In this document: positions 1 through 9,075 of the stretch, in pieces
Layout of the letters: each line of letters starts with the position of its first letter
Position numbering within the stretch: position 1 is the stretch's first letter
NCBI RefSeq assembly: GCF_000747155.1
Contig: NZ_AVCK01000055.1
Span: 1-64,000, forward strand
Length of the DNA: 64,000 nt
Direction: 5' to 3'
DNA from: Arenimonas metalli CF5-1
Lineage (GTDB): Bacteria > Pseudomonadota > Gammaproteobacteria > Xanthomonadales > Xanthomonadaceae
Notes under the pieces: model-generated
Told to the model about the DNA's origin: nothing
What the model saw: only the letters and a program-made list of their open reading frames with translations
Database searches by the model: none
Made by a program: the position numbers and the translations under genes

Positions 1-99
1 TGTTGCGTCGACCGATTGAGACCGCCGGCTTCACTGAGCAGGAAGTGACCTTCGCTTCCGCGGTGTCCCCGGCGCCAGGATCAAGGGGTGTGCGAGTAA
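1..99. other. Window edge, no assignable gene
   Basis: This stretch lies beyond the 3' end of the minus-strand SDR gene. One plus-strand frame is open from the left edge and runs a short way into the antisense of the SDR gene, so it could be the tail of a gene entering from outside. The encoded residues are not recognisable and no hairpin terminator is visible. Confidence 0.4.
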
Positions 100-873
100 T
101 CAGCGCGCGGTGTAGCCGCCGTCGATGGCCAGCTCGGCGCCGGTGACGAACTTGGATTCGTCGGAGGCCAGGTAGACGATGCCCCACGCGATGTCGTCGA
201 CGTCGCCCATGTGGCCGAGCGGATGCAGCTCCCCGACCGCCTTGCGCGCGGCGGCGACGTCGGTGGCGCCGCTGGCCTTGAGGTGGCCCTCGACCATCGG
301 CGTCCAGATGTAGCCGGGGTGCACCGAGTTCACCCGGATCCTGTCGGCGGCGTAGCAGAGCGCGTCGGTCTTGCTCATCAGCCGCACCGCGCCCTTGGAG
401 GCGTGGTAGGCGGGTACGTCGGGCGCGCCGACCAGGCCGTAGATGGACGAAAGGTTGATGATGCTGCCGCCACCGGCCGCCTTCATGTGCGGGATCGCGT
501 GCTTGCAGCAGAACAGCACGCCCTTGACGTTCACCGCCTGCACCCGGTCCCACTCGGCTTCGGTGATCTCGTGGGTGAGCTTGGTGGAGCCGGAGATGCC
601 GGCGTTGTTGACCAGCACGTGCACGCCGCCGAACTCGGCCGCGGCCTCGTCCACGGCGCGCTTCACCGCGGCCTCGTCACTGACATCGACGTGCCAGTAG
701 CGGGCACGGGCGCCCTGCGCGCGCAGGGCTGCGGCGACGGCCTCGCCCTCGGCGTCATGCAGGTCGAACAGCGCGACCGCGCCGCCTTCCCCGGCCAGCC
801 GTTCGGCGCAGGCCTTGCCGATGCCGAGCGCCGCGCCCGTGACGATGCAGGTTTTTCCCTTTACGCGATCCAT
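100..873 (-). CDS. SDR family NAD(P)-dependent oxidoreductase
   Basis: A 257-residue classical short-chain dehydrogenase/reductase, the usual length for the family, predicted to be cytosolic. Visible family marks are the nucleotide-binding TGAALGIG near the N-terminus (residues 12-19), the structural NNAG motif, the catalytic Ser in INLSSIYG and the Tyr/Lys pair in YHASK. The C-terminal segment ends with the usual TGAELAIDGGY. The ATG at 873 is preceded by GGAGAA at good spacing and begins just before the Rossmann fold; longer in-frame starts would add residues unrelated to the family. It resembles glucose-1-dehydrogenase or cyclopentanol dehydrogenase-type enzymes, but the substrate cannot be read from sequence and the neighbours give no pathway hint. 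Confidence 0.9.
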   Translation of the reverse strand: MDRVKGKTCIVTGAALGIGKACAERLAGEGGAVALFDLHDAEGEAVAAALRAQGARARYWHVDVSDEAAVKRAVDEAAAEFGGVHVLVNNAGISGSTKLTHEITEAEWDRVQAVNVKGVLFCCKHAIPHMKAAGGGSIINLSSIYGLVGAPDVPAYHASKGAVRLMSKTDALCYAADRIRVNSVHPGYIWTPMVEGHLKASGATDVAAARKAVGELHPLGHMGDVDDIAWGIVYLASDESKFVTGAELAIDGGYTAR

Positions 874-1056
874 GGCGGTTCTCCGGAATGGCCAGGCCTC
901 CAGTGTGTACCGGTTGGCGGCCGCTGCTTTGACTTGCGTCAGCTGGCCCGGTCGCGCCCGCGGCTGATCCAGGTCAGGGACGGGCGCCGCCGTCGGGGCC
1001 AGCATGGCAGCCGGTCAGCCTGGGCAATGACCCGCCGTTCACGAGGGAGGCATGGG

Positions 1057-1395
1057 ATGGACATCGTTTGGAACGACTTCGGTTCGCACCAGCTCAGCGG
1101 CGTGGCCGAAGCGCTGGATGCGGCGGGGATCGGCACCTCGGCGGCCGAGGGGCCCGGGGCGACCGCCGCCGACGCTGCGGCGCGGGCTTCCGTCGAAGTG
1201 GATGCCGCCCTCGTGGCATCCGGCCTGGGCCTGGCACCCGCGCAGGTGCCGGCGATGCTGGCGGACCGGCGCATCGCCACCTTGTGCGAGCGCGGCACCG
1301 GCGAGGATGCCGGGCGGTACCGGTTCACCTTCTATCTCGGGAACCGGCGTTTCCGGCTGCTTACCGACGCGAGCGGACGCCCGCTGCCAGGCTGA
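1057..1395 (+). CDS. Small DUF6522-like protein
   Basis: A 112-residue protein. The C-terminal 65 residues (VEVDAALVASGLGL to the end) look like the DUF6522 family: a short helix-rich part, then a conserved stretch around LCERGTGEDAGRYRFTF and a basic strand ending in RLLTDASGRPL. No signal peptide, membrane segment or cysteine motif is seen. The first 45 residues are Ala/Gly rich and low in complexity. The ATG at 1057 follows a GAGGGAGG purine run; another ATG five bases upstream is out of frame. DUF6522 has no assigned function as far as I know. It stands alone between the divergent SDR gene and dusA. The family assignment is from memory of the motif pattern. Confidence 0.7.
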   Translation: MDIVWNDFGSHQLSGVAEALDAAGIGTSAAEGPGATAADAAARASVEVDAALVASGLGLAPAQVPAMLADRRIATLCERGTGEDAGRYRFTFYLGNRRFRLLTDASGRPLPG

Positions 1396-1424
1396 GGGTC
1401 GAGCGGCCAGGGGGCCCGCGCCGG

Positions 1425-1430
1425 TAAACT
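1425..1430 (+). promoter_or_regulatory. -10 box (TAAACT) placed for a leaderless dusA mRNA
   Basis: TAAACT ends six bases before the dusA ATG, with no Shine-Dalgarno between. A transcript initiated at the normal distance would start at or next to the A of the start codon. No convincing -35 hexamer is seen. Confidence 0.45.
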
Positions 1431-1436
1431 GCCGCG

Positions 1437-2431
<995 letters not shown>

Positions 2432-2435
<4 letters not shown>

Positions 2436-3340
2436 TCACGCGCGACGCCGCCGCCTTCGTGGCCCACGCGCGGTCGCTGGCGCCGGACTTCGGGCCGTCG
2501 TGTGCGTCGGCTGCGTTCCTGGTGACGCCGGAGGGCTTCGCCCTGGCCGAGCAGTCGGCCAGCGACAACGCCTACATGGATCTTTCGGCCGCCGTGGACC
2601 CGGCGCGCGCGCTGGACCAGCACCGCGGCCTGCAGCGCGCGCTGGCGCAGGACCTGCCGGTGGTGGCCTTCCCGGGCGATCCGGCGGCGCCGGACGGGCT
2701 GTTCCCGAACAACGTCTTCGCCACCGCGCCGGGCCGGCTGCTGGTCGGGCGCATGCGCCACCCGGTGCGCCAGCGCGAGGCCGAGCGGGCCGACATCCGC
2801 GGCTTCTTCCGCGCCATGGGCCGCGAGGAAGTGGACCTGCGAAGCCGGCCCGGCGTCTGTGAGCTCACCGGCTCGGTGGTGGTCGACCGCGCCCGCGGCA
2901 TCGCCTTCGCCGGCCTCGGCGAGCGCTGCGACGAAGCCGGCGCCGCGGCCCTGCACGCCGCGCTCGGCCTGCGCGCGACCCTGCTGTTCGACCTCGCGCC
3001 CGGCGAGTACCACGCCAACGTGGTGATGAGCGTGCTGGCCGGCCGCGCCCTGGTGGCCTGCCCGGCCGGCTTCGCCGACCCTGGCGTGGCCGCCGCCATC
3101 GCCAGCCTTTATGCCCCGGCGGTGGTGCTGCTGGATCCCGCGCAGAAGGCCGCCTTCGCCGGCAACTGCATCGCCCTGGCCCCCGGGCGCGCCTGGTTCA
3201 GCGCCGCCGGCGCCGCGGCGCTGCGCGACGACCAGCGCGCCGTGCTGGCCGCGGCGGGCTTCGAGGTCGGCGCCGTGCCGCTGGATGAAATCGAGAAGGC
3301 CGGTGGCTCGCTGCGCTGCTGCGTGGCTGAAATCTACTGA
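2432..3340 (+). CDS. Arginine deiminase-related hydrolase (CtlX/COG4874-like)
   Basis: A 302-residue member of the guanidino-group-modifying superfamily that includes arginine deiminase, dimethylarginine dimethylaminohydrolase and the citrulline hydrolase CtlX. Readable marks are the N-terminal substrate loop with FPNNVFAT, the acidic/glycine strand CELTGSVVVDR, the catalytic His region EYHANVVMSVL and, near the C-terminus, GSLRCCVAEIY carrying the nucleophilic cysteine (either of the adjacent pair). The start overlaps the dusA stop (ATGA). No arginine transporter or catabolic operon surrounds it, although an arginase lies 19 kb away. Whether the substrate is citrulline, arginine or a methylated arginine cannot be told from sequence. 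Confidence 0.82.
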
Positions 3341-3456
3341 GTGCTGAACCCTGCCCGCCGCCAAGTATTTGAAGCGCTTAGGGTTCAGAAAGGATTCACC
3401 GCCTCCCGCCCAGACTTCGTCGCATGGTCCGGCTGGCTAGCGGACCCCCTTGGAGC

Positions 3457-3462
3457 TAGTAT
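3457..3462 (+). promoter_or_regulatory. -10 box (TAGTAT) upstream of the phoPQ-linked gene
   Basis: TAGTAT ends seven bases before the ATG at 3470 and no ribosome-binding site lies between, the same leaderless geometry as at dusA. It would drive the small secreted protein and perhaps phoPQ. No clear -35 is visible. Confidence 0.4.
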
Positions 3463-3469
3463 CCCGACG

Positions 3470-3868
3470 ATGCCAACCGCCCTTCGCCCCCTGCTGCTGT
3501 TGATCGCCTTCGTGGCGGTCGCGCCCGTGCAGGCGCAGGACGAGGCGCCGCGCCCGAGCCAGCGCGAGGACGCCGGCGCCCGCGTGCGGCAGGTCGAACG
3601 CGACGGCGGGCGCGTGCTGCAGGCCGAGCCGATGCAGCGCGGCGGCCGCCAGGTCTACCGCCTCAAGGTGCTCACCCCGGAAGGCCGCGTGCGCGTGCTG
3701 CAGGACCAGGACGGCCCGTCCGTGCGTCCGCCGCCCCGCGAGGCGCGGTTCCAGCTTCGCGAGCGCGAAAGCCGGCGCGACAGCCTGATCCGCCCACGCA
3801 CCCCGGTCCGCACCGAGCCCGCCGCCCCGCCCCCGCGTGGCGACGACATGCCCCGCGAGCTCGACTGA
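3470..3868 (+). CDS. Secreted PepSY-like small protein upstream of phoPQ
   Basis: A 132-residue protein with a clear signal peptide (MPTALRPLLLLIAFVAVAPVQA, cleaved about residue 22), so periplasmic. The mature part has one short conserved-looking unit, GGRQVYRLKVLTPEGRVRVL, in which a basic pre-strand leads into two beta strands as in PepSY/peptidase-propeptide folds. The C-terminal half is Arg/Pro rich and probably disordered. The ATG at 3470 is chosen because it begins the signal peptide; a longer frame to 3341 adds nothing sensible. It lies 60 bases before phoP on the same strand, so it may feed signals to the PhoQ sensor domain. That role is inference. Confidence 0.72.
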   Translation: MPTALRPLLLLIAFVAVAPVQAQDEAPRPSQREDAGARVRQVERDGGRVLQAEPMQRGGRQVYRLKVLTPEGRVRVLQDQDGPSVRPPPREARFQLRERESRRDSLIRPRTPVRTEPAAPPPRGDDMPRELD

Positions 3869-3928
3869 TCCGTTCCCGTTCCTGTTTCGCCTGCCCGCAA
3901 GGGTCGGCCCCTGTCGAAAGGAGACGAC

Positions 3929-4609
3929 ATGCGCGTACTGCTGGTCGAGGATGAAGCCCCGCTGCGCGAGACCCTGGCTGCGCGCCTGAAGCGCGAGGGT
4001 TTCGCCGTGGATACCGCCGGTGACGGCGAGGAAGGCCTGTACCACGGCCGCGAAGTGCCGTTCGACATCGCCGTGATCGACCTGGGCCTGCCCAAGATGT
4101 CGGGCATGGACCTGGTCAAGGCGCTGCGCGCCGAGGGCCAGAAATTCCCGATCCTGATCCTGACCGCGCGCTCGAGCTGGCAGGACAAGGTCGAGGGCCT
4201 GAAGTCCGGCGCCGACGACTACCTGGTCAAGCCCTTCCATGTCGAAGAGCTGCTGGCCCGCATGAACGCCCTGTTGCGCCGCGCCGCGGGCTGGTCCAAG
4301 CCCTCGCTCGACTGCGGCCCGGTCAAGCTCGACCTCTCGGCCCAGACGGTCACCGTCAACGGCGTCGGAGTCGACCTGACCAGCTACGAGTACAAGGTGC
4401 TCGAGTACCTGATGCTGCACGCCGGCGAGCTGGTCTCGAAGGCCGACCTGACCGAGCACATCTACCAGCAGGATTTCGACCGCGATTCGAACGTGCTCGA
4501 GGTCTTCATCGGCCGCCTGCGCAAGAAGCTCGATCCGGAAGGCGAGATCAAGCCGATCGAGACCGTCCGCGGCCGCGGCTACCGCTTCGCCATCCCGCGC
4601 GACGAGTAA
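3929..4609 (+). CDS. phoP: OmpR-family response regulator PhoP
   Basis: A 226-residue two-domain regulator. The receiver begins RVLLVEDEAPLRETLAARLKR, has the phospho-acceptor Asp51 in VIDLGLPKMSG, the Thr of LILTARSSW and the Lys of DYLVKPFHVEELL. The C-terminal winged helix (DLTSYEYKVLEYLML to RGRGYRF) binds DNA. The closeness to Xanthomonas/Stenotrophomonas PhoP runs the whole length. GAAAGGAGA is a strong ribosome-binding site. The sensor kinase follows six bases after the stop. Known PhoP regulons respond to low Mg2+, acid and cationic peptides and control envelope genes; that this one does is family knowledge. Confidence 0.95.
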   Translation: MRVLLVEDEAPLRETLAARLKREGFAVDTAGDGEEGLYHGREVPFDIAVIDLGLPKMSGMDLVKALRAEGQKFPILILTARSSWQDKVEGLKSGADDYLVKPFHVEELLARMNALLRRAAGWSKPSLDCGPVKLDLSAQTVTVNGVGVDLTSYEYKVLEYLMLHAGELVSKADLTEHIYQQDFDRDSNVLEVFIGRLRKKLDPEGEIKPIETVRGRGYRFAIPRDE

Positions 4610-4615
4610 GCCGCC

Positions 4616-6001
4616 TTGCGCGGCTGGCGCACGCTTTCGCTGCAGGCCCGACAGCTGCTGGCGGCCAGCCTCGCGCTGGTCGCCTTCCTCGGGCTGACCG
4701 GCTACGCGCTCGACCGCGCCTTCGTCGACACCGCCCAGAACGCCCTGCGCGAACGCCTGGCCGACTTGGCCAACGGCTATCTTTCCGGCAGCGAGCTCGA
4801 CCGCGGCCGCGCCTTCATCTCGCCGGAAACGCCGCCCGACATCCGCTTCATGATCCCGGGCAGCGGCCTCTACGCCAGCGTGCGCGGCGATGGCCTGCGC
4901 TGGGAGTCGGCCTCGTCGCTGGGGCGCTCGCTGCCGCCGGTGGCCTTCCTAGAGCCCGGCGAGCGCCGCTTCGAAGGGCCGCTGCGCATCATCGATGCGC
5001 GCGGCATGGAGAACAGCGTCTACGCCTATTCGATCGGCGTGATCTGGGAGTCGGCCGGTGATTTCCGCCTGACCTTCAGCGTCTACGAGGACGCGGCCCA
5101 GATCCAGGACCAGGTCAACGTGTTCCGGCGCGCGCTCTGGGGCTACCTCGGCCTGGCCGCCGGCCTGCTGCTGATGGTGCAGGTGCTGGTGCTGCGCTGG
5201 AGCCTGATGCCGCTGCGCAACGTCGAGCGCGAGCTGGCGCGCGTGCGCAAGGCGCAGAGCCAGCGCCTGTCCGGCCGGCATCCGCGCGAGCTTGAATCGA
5301 TCACCGAATCGATCAACAACCTGATCGAATCCGAGCGCAGCCACCTCGAGCGCAGCCGCAACACGCTCTCCGACCTCGCCCACAGCCTCAAGACGCCGCT
5401 GGCCGTGCTGCGCTCGCGCCTGGAGGCCGATGCCAGCCACGAGGAGCTGCGCACCGAGGTCGCGGCGCAGGTGCAGCGCATGAACGAGATCGTGTCCTAC
5501 CAGCTTTCGCGCGCCGCCCGCAGCGGCCACGCGCTATTCGCCGCGCCGATCGAGATCGAGGCGCGCGCCGAGGAGATCGTCGCCGGCCTGGAGAAGGTGT
5601 ACGCCGCCAAGGGCGTGCTGTGCGAATTCGAGATCGACGCCAGCGCGCGCTTCTACGGCGAGCTGGGCGACCTGCAGGAGTTGCTGGGCAACCTGCTCGA
5701 GAACGCCTTCAAGTGGGCCCGCAAGCGCGTGCTGCTGGTGGTGCAGGTCGAGCCGGCCGCGCCCAACCAGCGCCCGGGCGTGAACTTCATCGTCGACGAC
5801 GATGGCCCCGGCATCCCGGCCGAGGCGGTGGAGCGCCTGCTGCAGCGCGGCGTGCGCGGCGACGAGCGGGTGCAGGGCCACGGCATCGGCCTGTCGATCG
5901 TGCAGGACATCGTGGCGGCCTACCGCGGCCAGCTGCGGGTGGAGCGCGCCCCCGAACTGGGCGGCGCCCGCTTCCAGGTGCGCATCCCGCCGGCGTTCTG
6001 A
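4616..6001 (+). CDS. phoQ: Sensor histidine kinase PhoQ
   Basis: A 461-residue inner-membrane kinase partnered with the PhoP just upstream. An N-terminal membrane helix (LLAASLALVAFLGLTGYALD, about 13-32) is followed by a periplasmic sensor of about 140 residues and a second helix (LGLAAGLLLMVQVLVL). A HAMP-like linker then leads to the phospho-acceptor His256 in DLAHSLKTPLAVLRSRLE and a HATPase domain with the N-box ENAFKWARK, DDDGPGIP and GHGIGLSIV. The start is TTG at 4616, six bases after the phoP stop, with poor initiation signals, which may keep kinase levels below those of the regulator. The gene ends 14 bases before the convergent mtfA. Confidence 0.93.
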   Translation: MRGWRTLSLQARQLLAASLALVAFLGLTGYALDRAFVDTAQNALRERLADLANGYLSGSELDRGRAFISPETPPDIRFMIPGSGLYASVRGDGLRWESASSLGRSLPPVAFLEPGERRFEGPLRIIDARGMENSVYAYSIGVIWESAGDFRLTFSVYEDAAQIQDQVNVFRRALWGYLGLAAGLLLMVQVLVLRWSLMPLRNVERELARVRKAQSQRLSGRHPRELESITESINNLIESERSHLERSRNTLSDLAHSLKTPLAVLRSRLEADASHEELRTEVAAQVQRMNEIVSYQLSRAARSGHALFAAPIEIEARAEEIVAGLEKVYAAKGVLCEFEIDASARFYGELGDLQELLGNLLENAFKWARKRVLLVVQVEPAAPNQRPGVNFIVDDDGPGIPAEAVERLLQRGVRGDERVQGHGIGLSIVQDIVAAYRGQLRVERAPELGGARFQVRIPPAF

Positions 6002-6015
6002 GCCGGCCGCGCGCG

Positions 6016-6774
6016 TCAGGCCGCGGGAATCGGCGAACGGCCGTAGAAGCGATGCAGGTGCGCGGCCACGGCCGGCATTTCGGCGGCCAGCAGCGCCGGC
6101 GCGGAGAAGTGGTACTCGCTGGTGACGGCGAAGAATTCCTCGGGCGCCTCGGCCGCGTACGGATCGATCGGCGTGTCCTCGCCCGCGTCCACGCGCGCGC
6201 AGAAGGCTTCGTAGGCCGCCTGGAAGTCCCGCGCCCACTCGCGCTGCCAGGCCGCGGGCAGCGGCGGGGTGCCGTCCATCGCGCCGTCGAGCGCGTCGAG
6301 CTTGTGCGCCATCTCGTGAACCACCAGCTGGAAGCCGGCCTCGGGCTCGGCCAGGTCGGCCTCGATGTCATCCCAGGACAGCACCAGCGGGCCCTGGTCC
6401 CAGGCCTCGCCCGCGAGCTCGTCCTCCCACTCGGCGACCACGCCGGTGTCCTCGTCGTGGTGGCGGCGGTGCACGCGGAAGGCGCCGGGATAGACGATCA
6501 CCTCCGACCAGCCGCGCAGGCCTTCTTCACCGAACTCGAGCAGGGGCAGGCAGGCCAGCGCGGCCAGCCGGCGCTTGTGCACCGGCGACAGCACCAGCCC
6601 GTGCACGGGCGTGATGGCCTTGCGGGCCAGGAAGCGGGCGGTGAGCGCGAACAGGCGTTCGCGGCGCGCGTCGTCGAGGCGCGAGAGCCAGGGCAGGTCG
6701 GCGAGCAGGCCCGCGGCGTCCTCCGGGGACAGCGCGGGCGGGGCGGGCAGCAGGCGGCGGAGCAGGGACTTCAT
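6016..6774 (-). CDS. mtfA: Zinc-dependent peptidase, MtfA/M90 family
   Basis: A 252-residue cytosolic metallopeptidase homologous to E. coli MtfA (Mlc titration factor A, peptidase family M90). The zinc motif HEMAH is at residues 153-157 (in LVVHEMAHKLDALDG). The third ligand is the Glu in the conserved EEFFAVTSEYHF about 60 residues later. The N-terminal LARKAITPVHGLVLSPVHKRRLAALACLPLLE is also typical of the family. In E. coli MtfA binds the glucose repressor Mlc; whether Mlc exists here is unknown, and the protein may act in stationary-phase proteolysis. The upstream ribosome-binding site is poor. It converges on phoQ with a 14-base gap. Confidence 0.93.
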   Translation of the reverse strand: MKSLLRRLLPAPPALSPEDAAGLLADLPWLSRLDDARRERLFALTARFLARKAITPVHGLVLSPVHKRRLAALACLPLLEFGEEGLRGWSEVIVYPGAFRVHRRHHDEDTGVVAEWEDELAGEAWDQGPLVLSWDDIEADLAEPEAGFQLVVHEMAHKLDALDGAMDGTPPLPAAWQREWARDFQAAYEAFCARVDAGEDTPIDPYAAEAPEEFFAVTSEYHFSAPALLAAEMPAVAAHLHRFYGRSPIPAA

Positions 6775-6819
6775 GCCCGCAGCGTGCGGGCGATGCGTGC
6801 CACAGGCAAGGCGTCGGCC

Positions 6820-7071
6820 TTAGCGGATCATCCCGGGCAGCAGGCTGTGCCAGCGCGGACCGCTGCGGGTGCCGGTGGCGCGCGGCCGCACCGGCGCGGG
6901 CGTGCCCGGGCGGGTGGCGGTGGTGGAGCCATCGGCCGCGGCCGGCGCCTCGCCGGCGGCGGGCTTGGCCTTGGTGCAACCCGGGGCCTCGGATTCGACC
7001 GGCACGGGTTCGGCGGCGAGCGCGGCCGGGGCGGCGAGGGCGAGGCTGAGGGCGAGCAGCATGCGGTACAT
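6820..7071 (-). CDS. Small secreted hypothetical protein
   Basis: An 83-residue protein with a typical signal peptide (MLLALSLALAAPAALA within the first 20 residues) and a short Pro/Ala/Thr-rich mature part containing a single cysteine (APGCTKAK). The tail GPRWHSLLPGMIR is the only non-repetitive segment. Nothing identifies a family. The ATG at 7071 follows AAGGTG and precedes the signal peptide directly; another in-frame ATG at 7062 is also possible. A TAGAAT box 65 bases upstream on the same strand may be its promoter. It is next to but not overlapping mtfA. Confidence 0.6.
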   Translation of the reverse strand: MYRMLLALSLALAAPAALAAEPVPVESEAPGCTKAKPAAGEAPAAADGSTTATRPGTPAPVRPRATGTRSGPRWHSLLPGMIR

Positions 7072-7137
7072 GGCGGACACCTTCGGTGGGGGACGTCCCT
7101 TCGGATGCCGTGGCGGGCCCGAGGGTTGCAACGCGGG

Positions 7138-7143
7138 ATTCTA
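7138..7143 (-). promoter_or_regulatory. -10 box (TAGAAT) for the small secreted protein
   Basis: On the minus strand GGGTTAGAATCC is identical to the box in front of tRNA-Thr in this window. It would give a leader of about 60 bases before the ATG at 7071. No -35 is obvious. Confidence 0.4.
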
Positions 7144-7232
7144 ACCCCCTTTTCCGGCCGCTGCCGGGCGCCCCGGATGCGGCGGCGCAGCATGGCCGCC
7201 GGCGCGCGTTTTGCGGCAGACTCCGGCAGCCC

Positions 7233-9044
7233 ATGAACGCCGCATTCCTTGAATCTCCCCGCCCGCTGATCCGCGGCCCCGCGCTCCGTCGCGCCCTGAT
7301 CGCCGGCGCCCGCCGCGTCATCGCCCAGCGCGAACAGCTCAACAAGATCAACGTCTTCCCGGTGCCCGACGGCGACACCGGCAGCAACCTCGCCTTCACC
7401 CTCGGCGGCGTGCTGGCCGGCGCGCTGAGCCGCCGCACCCAGGGCGCCGGCGACCTGCTGCGCCGGGTCGGCGAGGACGCGGTGGACGGCGCCCGCGGCA
7501 ATTCCGGCGCGATCCTCGCGCAGTTCCTCACCGGTGTCGCCGAGGCCGCGGGCAGTGCCCGTGCGCTCGAGCCCGAGGCCCTGGCCCGCGCCATCCGCGC
7601 CGGCGCCGCGTCCGCGCGGCAGGCGCTGTCGGAGCCGCGCGAGGGCACCATCATCAGCGTGATCGCCGCCTTCGCCGAAGCGCTGGAGCATCCCGGCGGC
7701 GGCGACCTCGGCGAATGGTTCCGGCGCGGGCTCGAGCACAGCCGGCGCGCATTGGCGAACACCCCCAACCAGCTGCCGGTGTTGGCCAAGGCCGGCGTGG
7801 TGGATGCGGGCGCGCAGGGCTTCGTCGACCTGCTCGAGGGCATCGACGAGTTCATCGCCTCCGGCGCCGTCGACGCGATTGGCGTCGCCGACGAGCAGCC
7901 CGCCGACCTCGAGGCCGCCGAAGGCCACGGCGAACTCGGCGACGCCGATCCCGAGCATCGCTGGTGCAGCGAATGCCTGCTGGTCGGCGAAGGCCTGGAC
8001 CGCGCCGGCCTGCGCGCGGCGATGGGCGAGCTGGGCTCGTCCTGCGTGGTGATCGCGGGCAGCCACACCCGGCTGCGCCTGCACGCGCACGTGGCCAACC
8101 CGAGCGCGATGTTCGAAGTGGCGGCGCGCTTCGGCCGCGTCGAGGGCGCCAAGGCCGACGACATGCACGCCCAGGCCCGCACCGCCGCCGGCGCCATCGC
8201 GGTGGCCGTGATCACCGACAGCGCGGCCGACCTGCCCGAAGCCGAGATGCAGCGGCTCAACATCCACATGGTGCCGGCGCGGGTGAACTTCGGCGACCAG
8301 GATTACCTGGACAAGGTCGGGCTCTCGACCGCCGAGTTCTACCGCAAGCTGCGCACGGAGCTGGTGCTGCCGCGCACCAGCCAGCCGCCGCCGGGTGATT
8401 TCCGCCGGCAGTTCGAGTTCCTGCTCTCGCACCATCGCGAGATGGTCTACGTCGGCCTGTCGCGCGCGATCTCCGGCACGCTGCAGTCGGCCGAGACCGC
8501 GGCCCAGCGCGGCCATCCCGACCGCACCCACGTGTTCGACACCGGCAATGCCTCCGGCGGCGAAGGCCTGCTGGTGATGCGCGCGGCGGAAATGGCCCAG
8601 GCCGGCGCCGACGCGGCGACGATCCTGGCTGAGCTCGCCCGGCTCAAGCCGCTGACCCTGACCTGGGCCCTGGCCCGCGACGTCCGCCACGCCGTGCGCG
8701 GCGGCCGCATCCCGGCCTGGGCCAAGCCGCTGGTGGACTGGCTGGGCCTGACGCCGATGGCGAAGGTGAAGCCGAGCGGGCGGCTGGGCGTGGTCGGCGG
8801 CCTGTTTGGCGCCGCGAACCAGCCCGAACGCTTCGGACGCTACGTGGCCCGGCGGGTGGGGCGCGGCCAGCGCCTGCGCGTGATCGTCGGCCACTGCGAT
8901 GCCGCCGCCGACGGCGAGCGCCTGCTGGCCACCCTGCGCGCCGAGCTGGACGTGGCCGAGGGCTGGCTGGTCGAAACCGGCTCGGCGATCGGTGCGCACG
9001 CCGGCCCGGGGGCGCTGGTGGTGTCGGTGCAGCCGCTGGCCTGA
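7233..9044 (+). CDS. DAK2-DegV fusion, predicted single-chain fatty acid kinase
   Basis: A 603-residue protein with three parts. Residues 20-215 are a DhaL/DAK2 kinase domain with the Mg-ATP motif NVFPVPDGDTGSN (Asp46, Asp48) and the later GARGNSGAI. Residues 235-320 look like the FakA middle domain: Cys245 in WCSECLLVGE and the pair His284/His286 in RLHAHVANP, the spacing expected of its metal site. Residues 322-603 are a DegV/FakB fatty-acid-binding domain (VITDSAADLP, then TSQPPPGDF and GLSRAISGT). In Firmicutes FakA phosphorylates a fatty acid held by a separate DegV-type FakB, giving acyl-phosphate. Here both roles seem joined, with DegV replacing the FakA C-terminal domain. PlsY, which consumes acyl-phosphate, is the next gene. 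The start at 7233 lacks a clear Shine-Dalgarno. Confidence 0.85.
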   Translation: MNAAFLESPRPLIRGPALRRALIAGARRVIAQREQLNKINVFPVPDGDTGSNLAFTLGGVLAGALSRRTQGAGDLLRRVGEDAVDGARGNSGAILAQFLTGVAEAAGSARALEPEALARAIRAGAASARQALSEPREGTIISVIAAFAEALEHPGGGDLGEWFRRGLEHSRRALANTPNQLPVLAKAGVVDAGAQGFVDLLEGIDEFIASGAVDAIGVADEQPADLEAAEGHGELGDADPEHRWCSECLLVGEGLDRAGLRAAMGELGSSCVVIAGSHTRLRLHAHVANPSAMFEVAARFGRVEGAKADDMHAQARTAAGAIAVAVITDSAADLPEAEMQRLNIHMVPARVNFGDQDYLDKVGLSTAEFYRKLRTELVLPRTSQPPPGDFRRQFEFLLSHHREMVYVGLSRAISGTLQSAETAAQRGHPDRTHVFDTGNASGGEGLLVMRAAEMAQAGADAATILAELARLKPLTLTWALARDVRHAVRGGRIPAWAKPLVDWLGLTPMAKVKPSGRLGVVGGLFGAANQPERFGRYVARRVGRGQRLRVIVGHCDAAADGERLLATLRAELDVAEGWLVETGSAIGAHAGPGALVVSVQPLA

Positions 9045-9063
9045 CGGGGGCGGCGGGCTGGCC

Positions 9064-9069
9064 CATAAT
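9064..9069 (+). promoter_or_regulatory. -10 box (CATAAT) placed for a leaderless plsY mRNA
   Basis: CATAAT ends six bases before the plsY ATG, as at dusA. CTGACG at 9042-9047 overlaps the stop of the preceding gene and could act as -35 with 16-base spacing. Confidence 0.45.
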
Positions 9070-9075
9070 GCGGCG

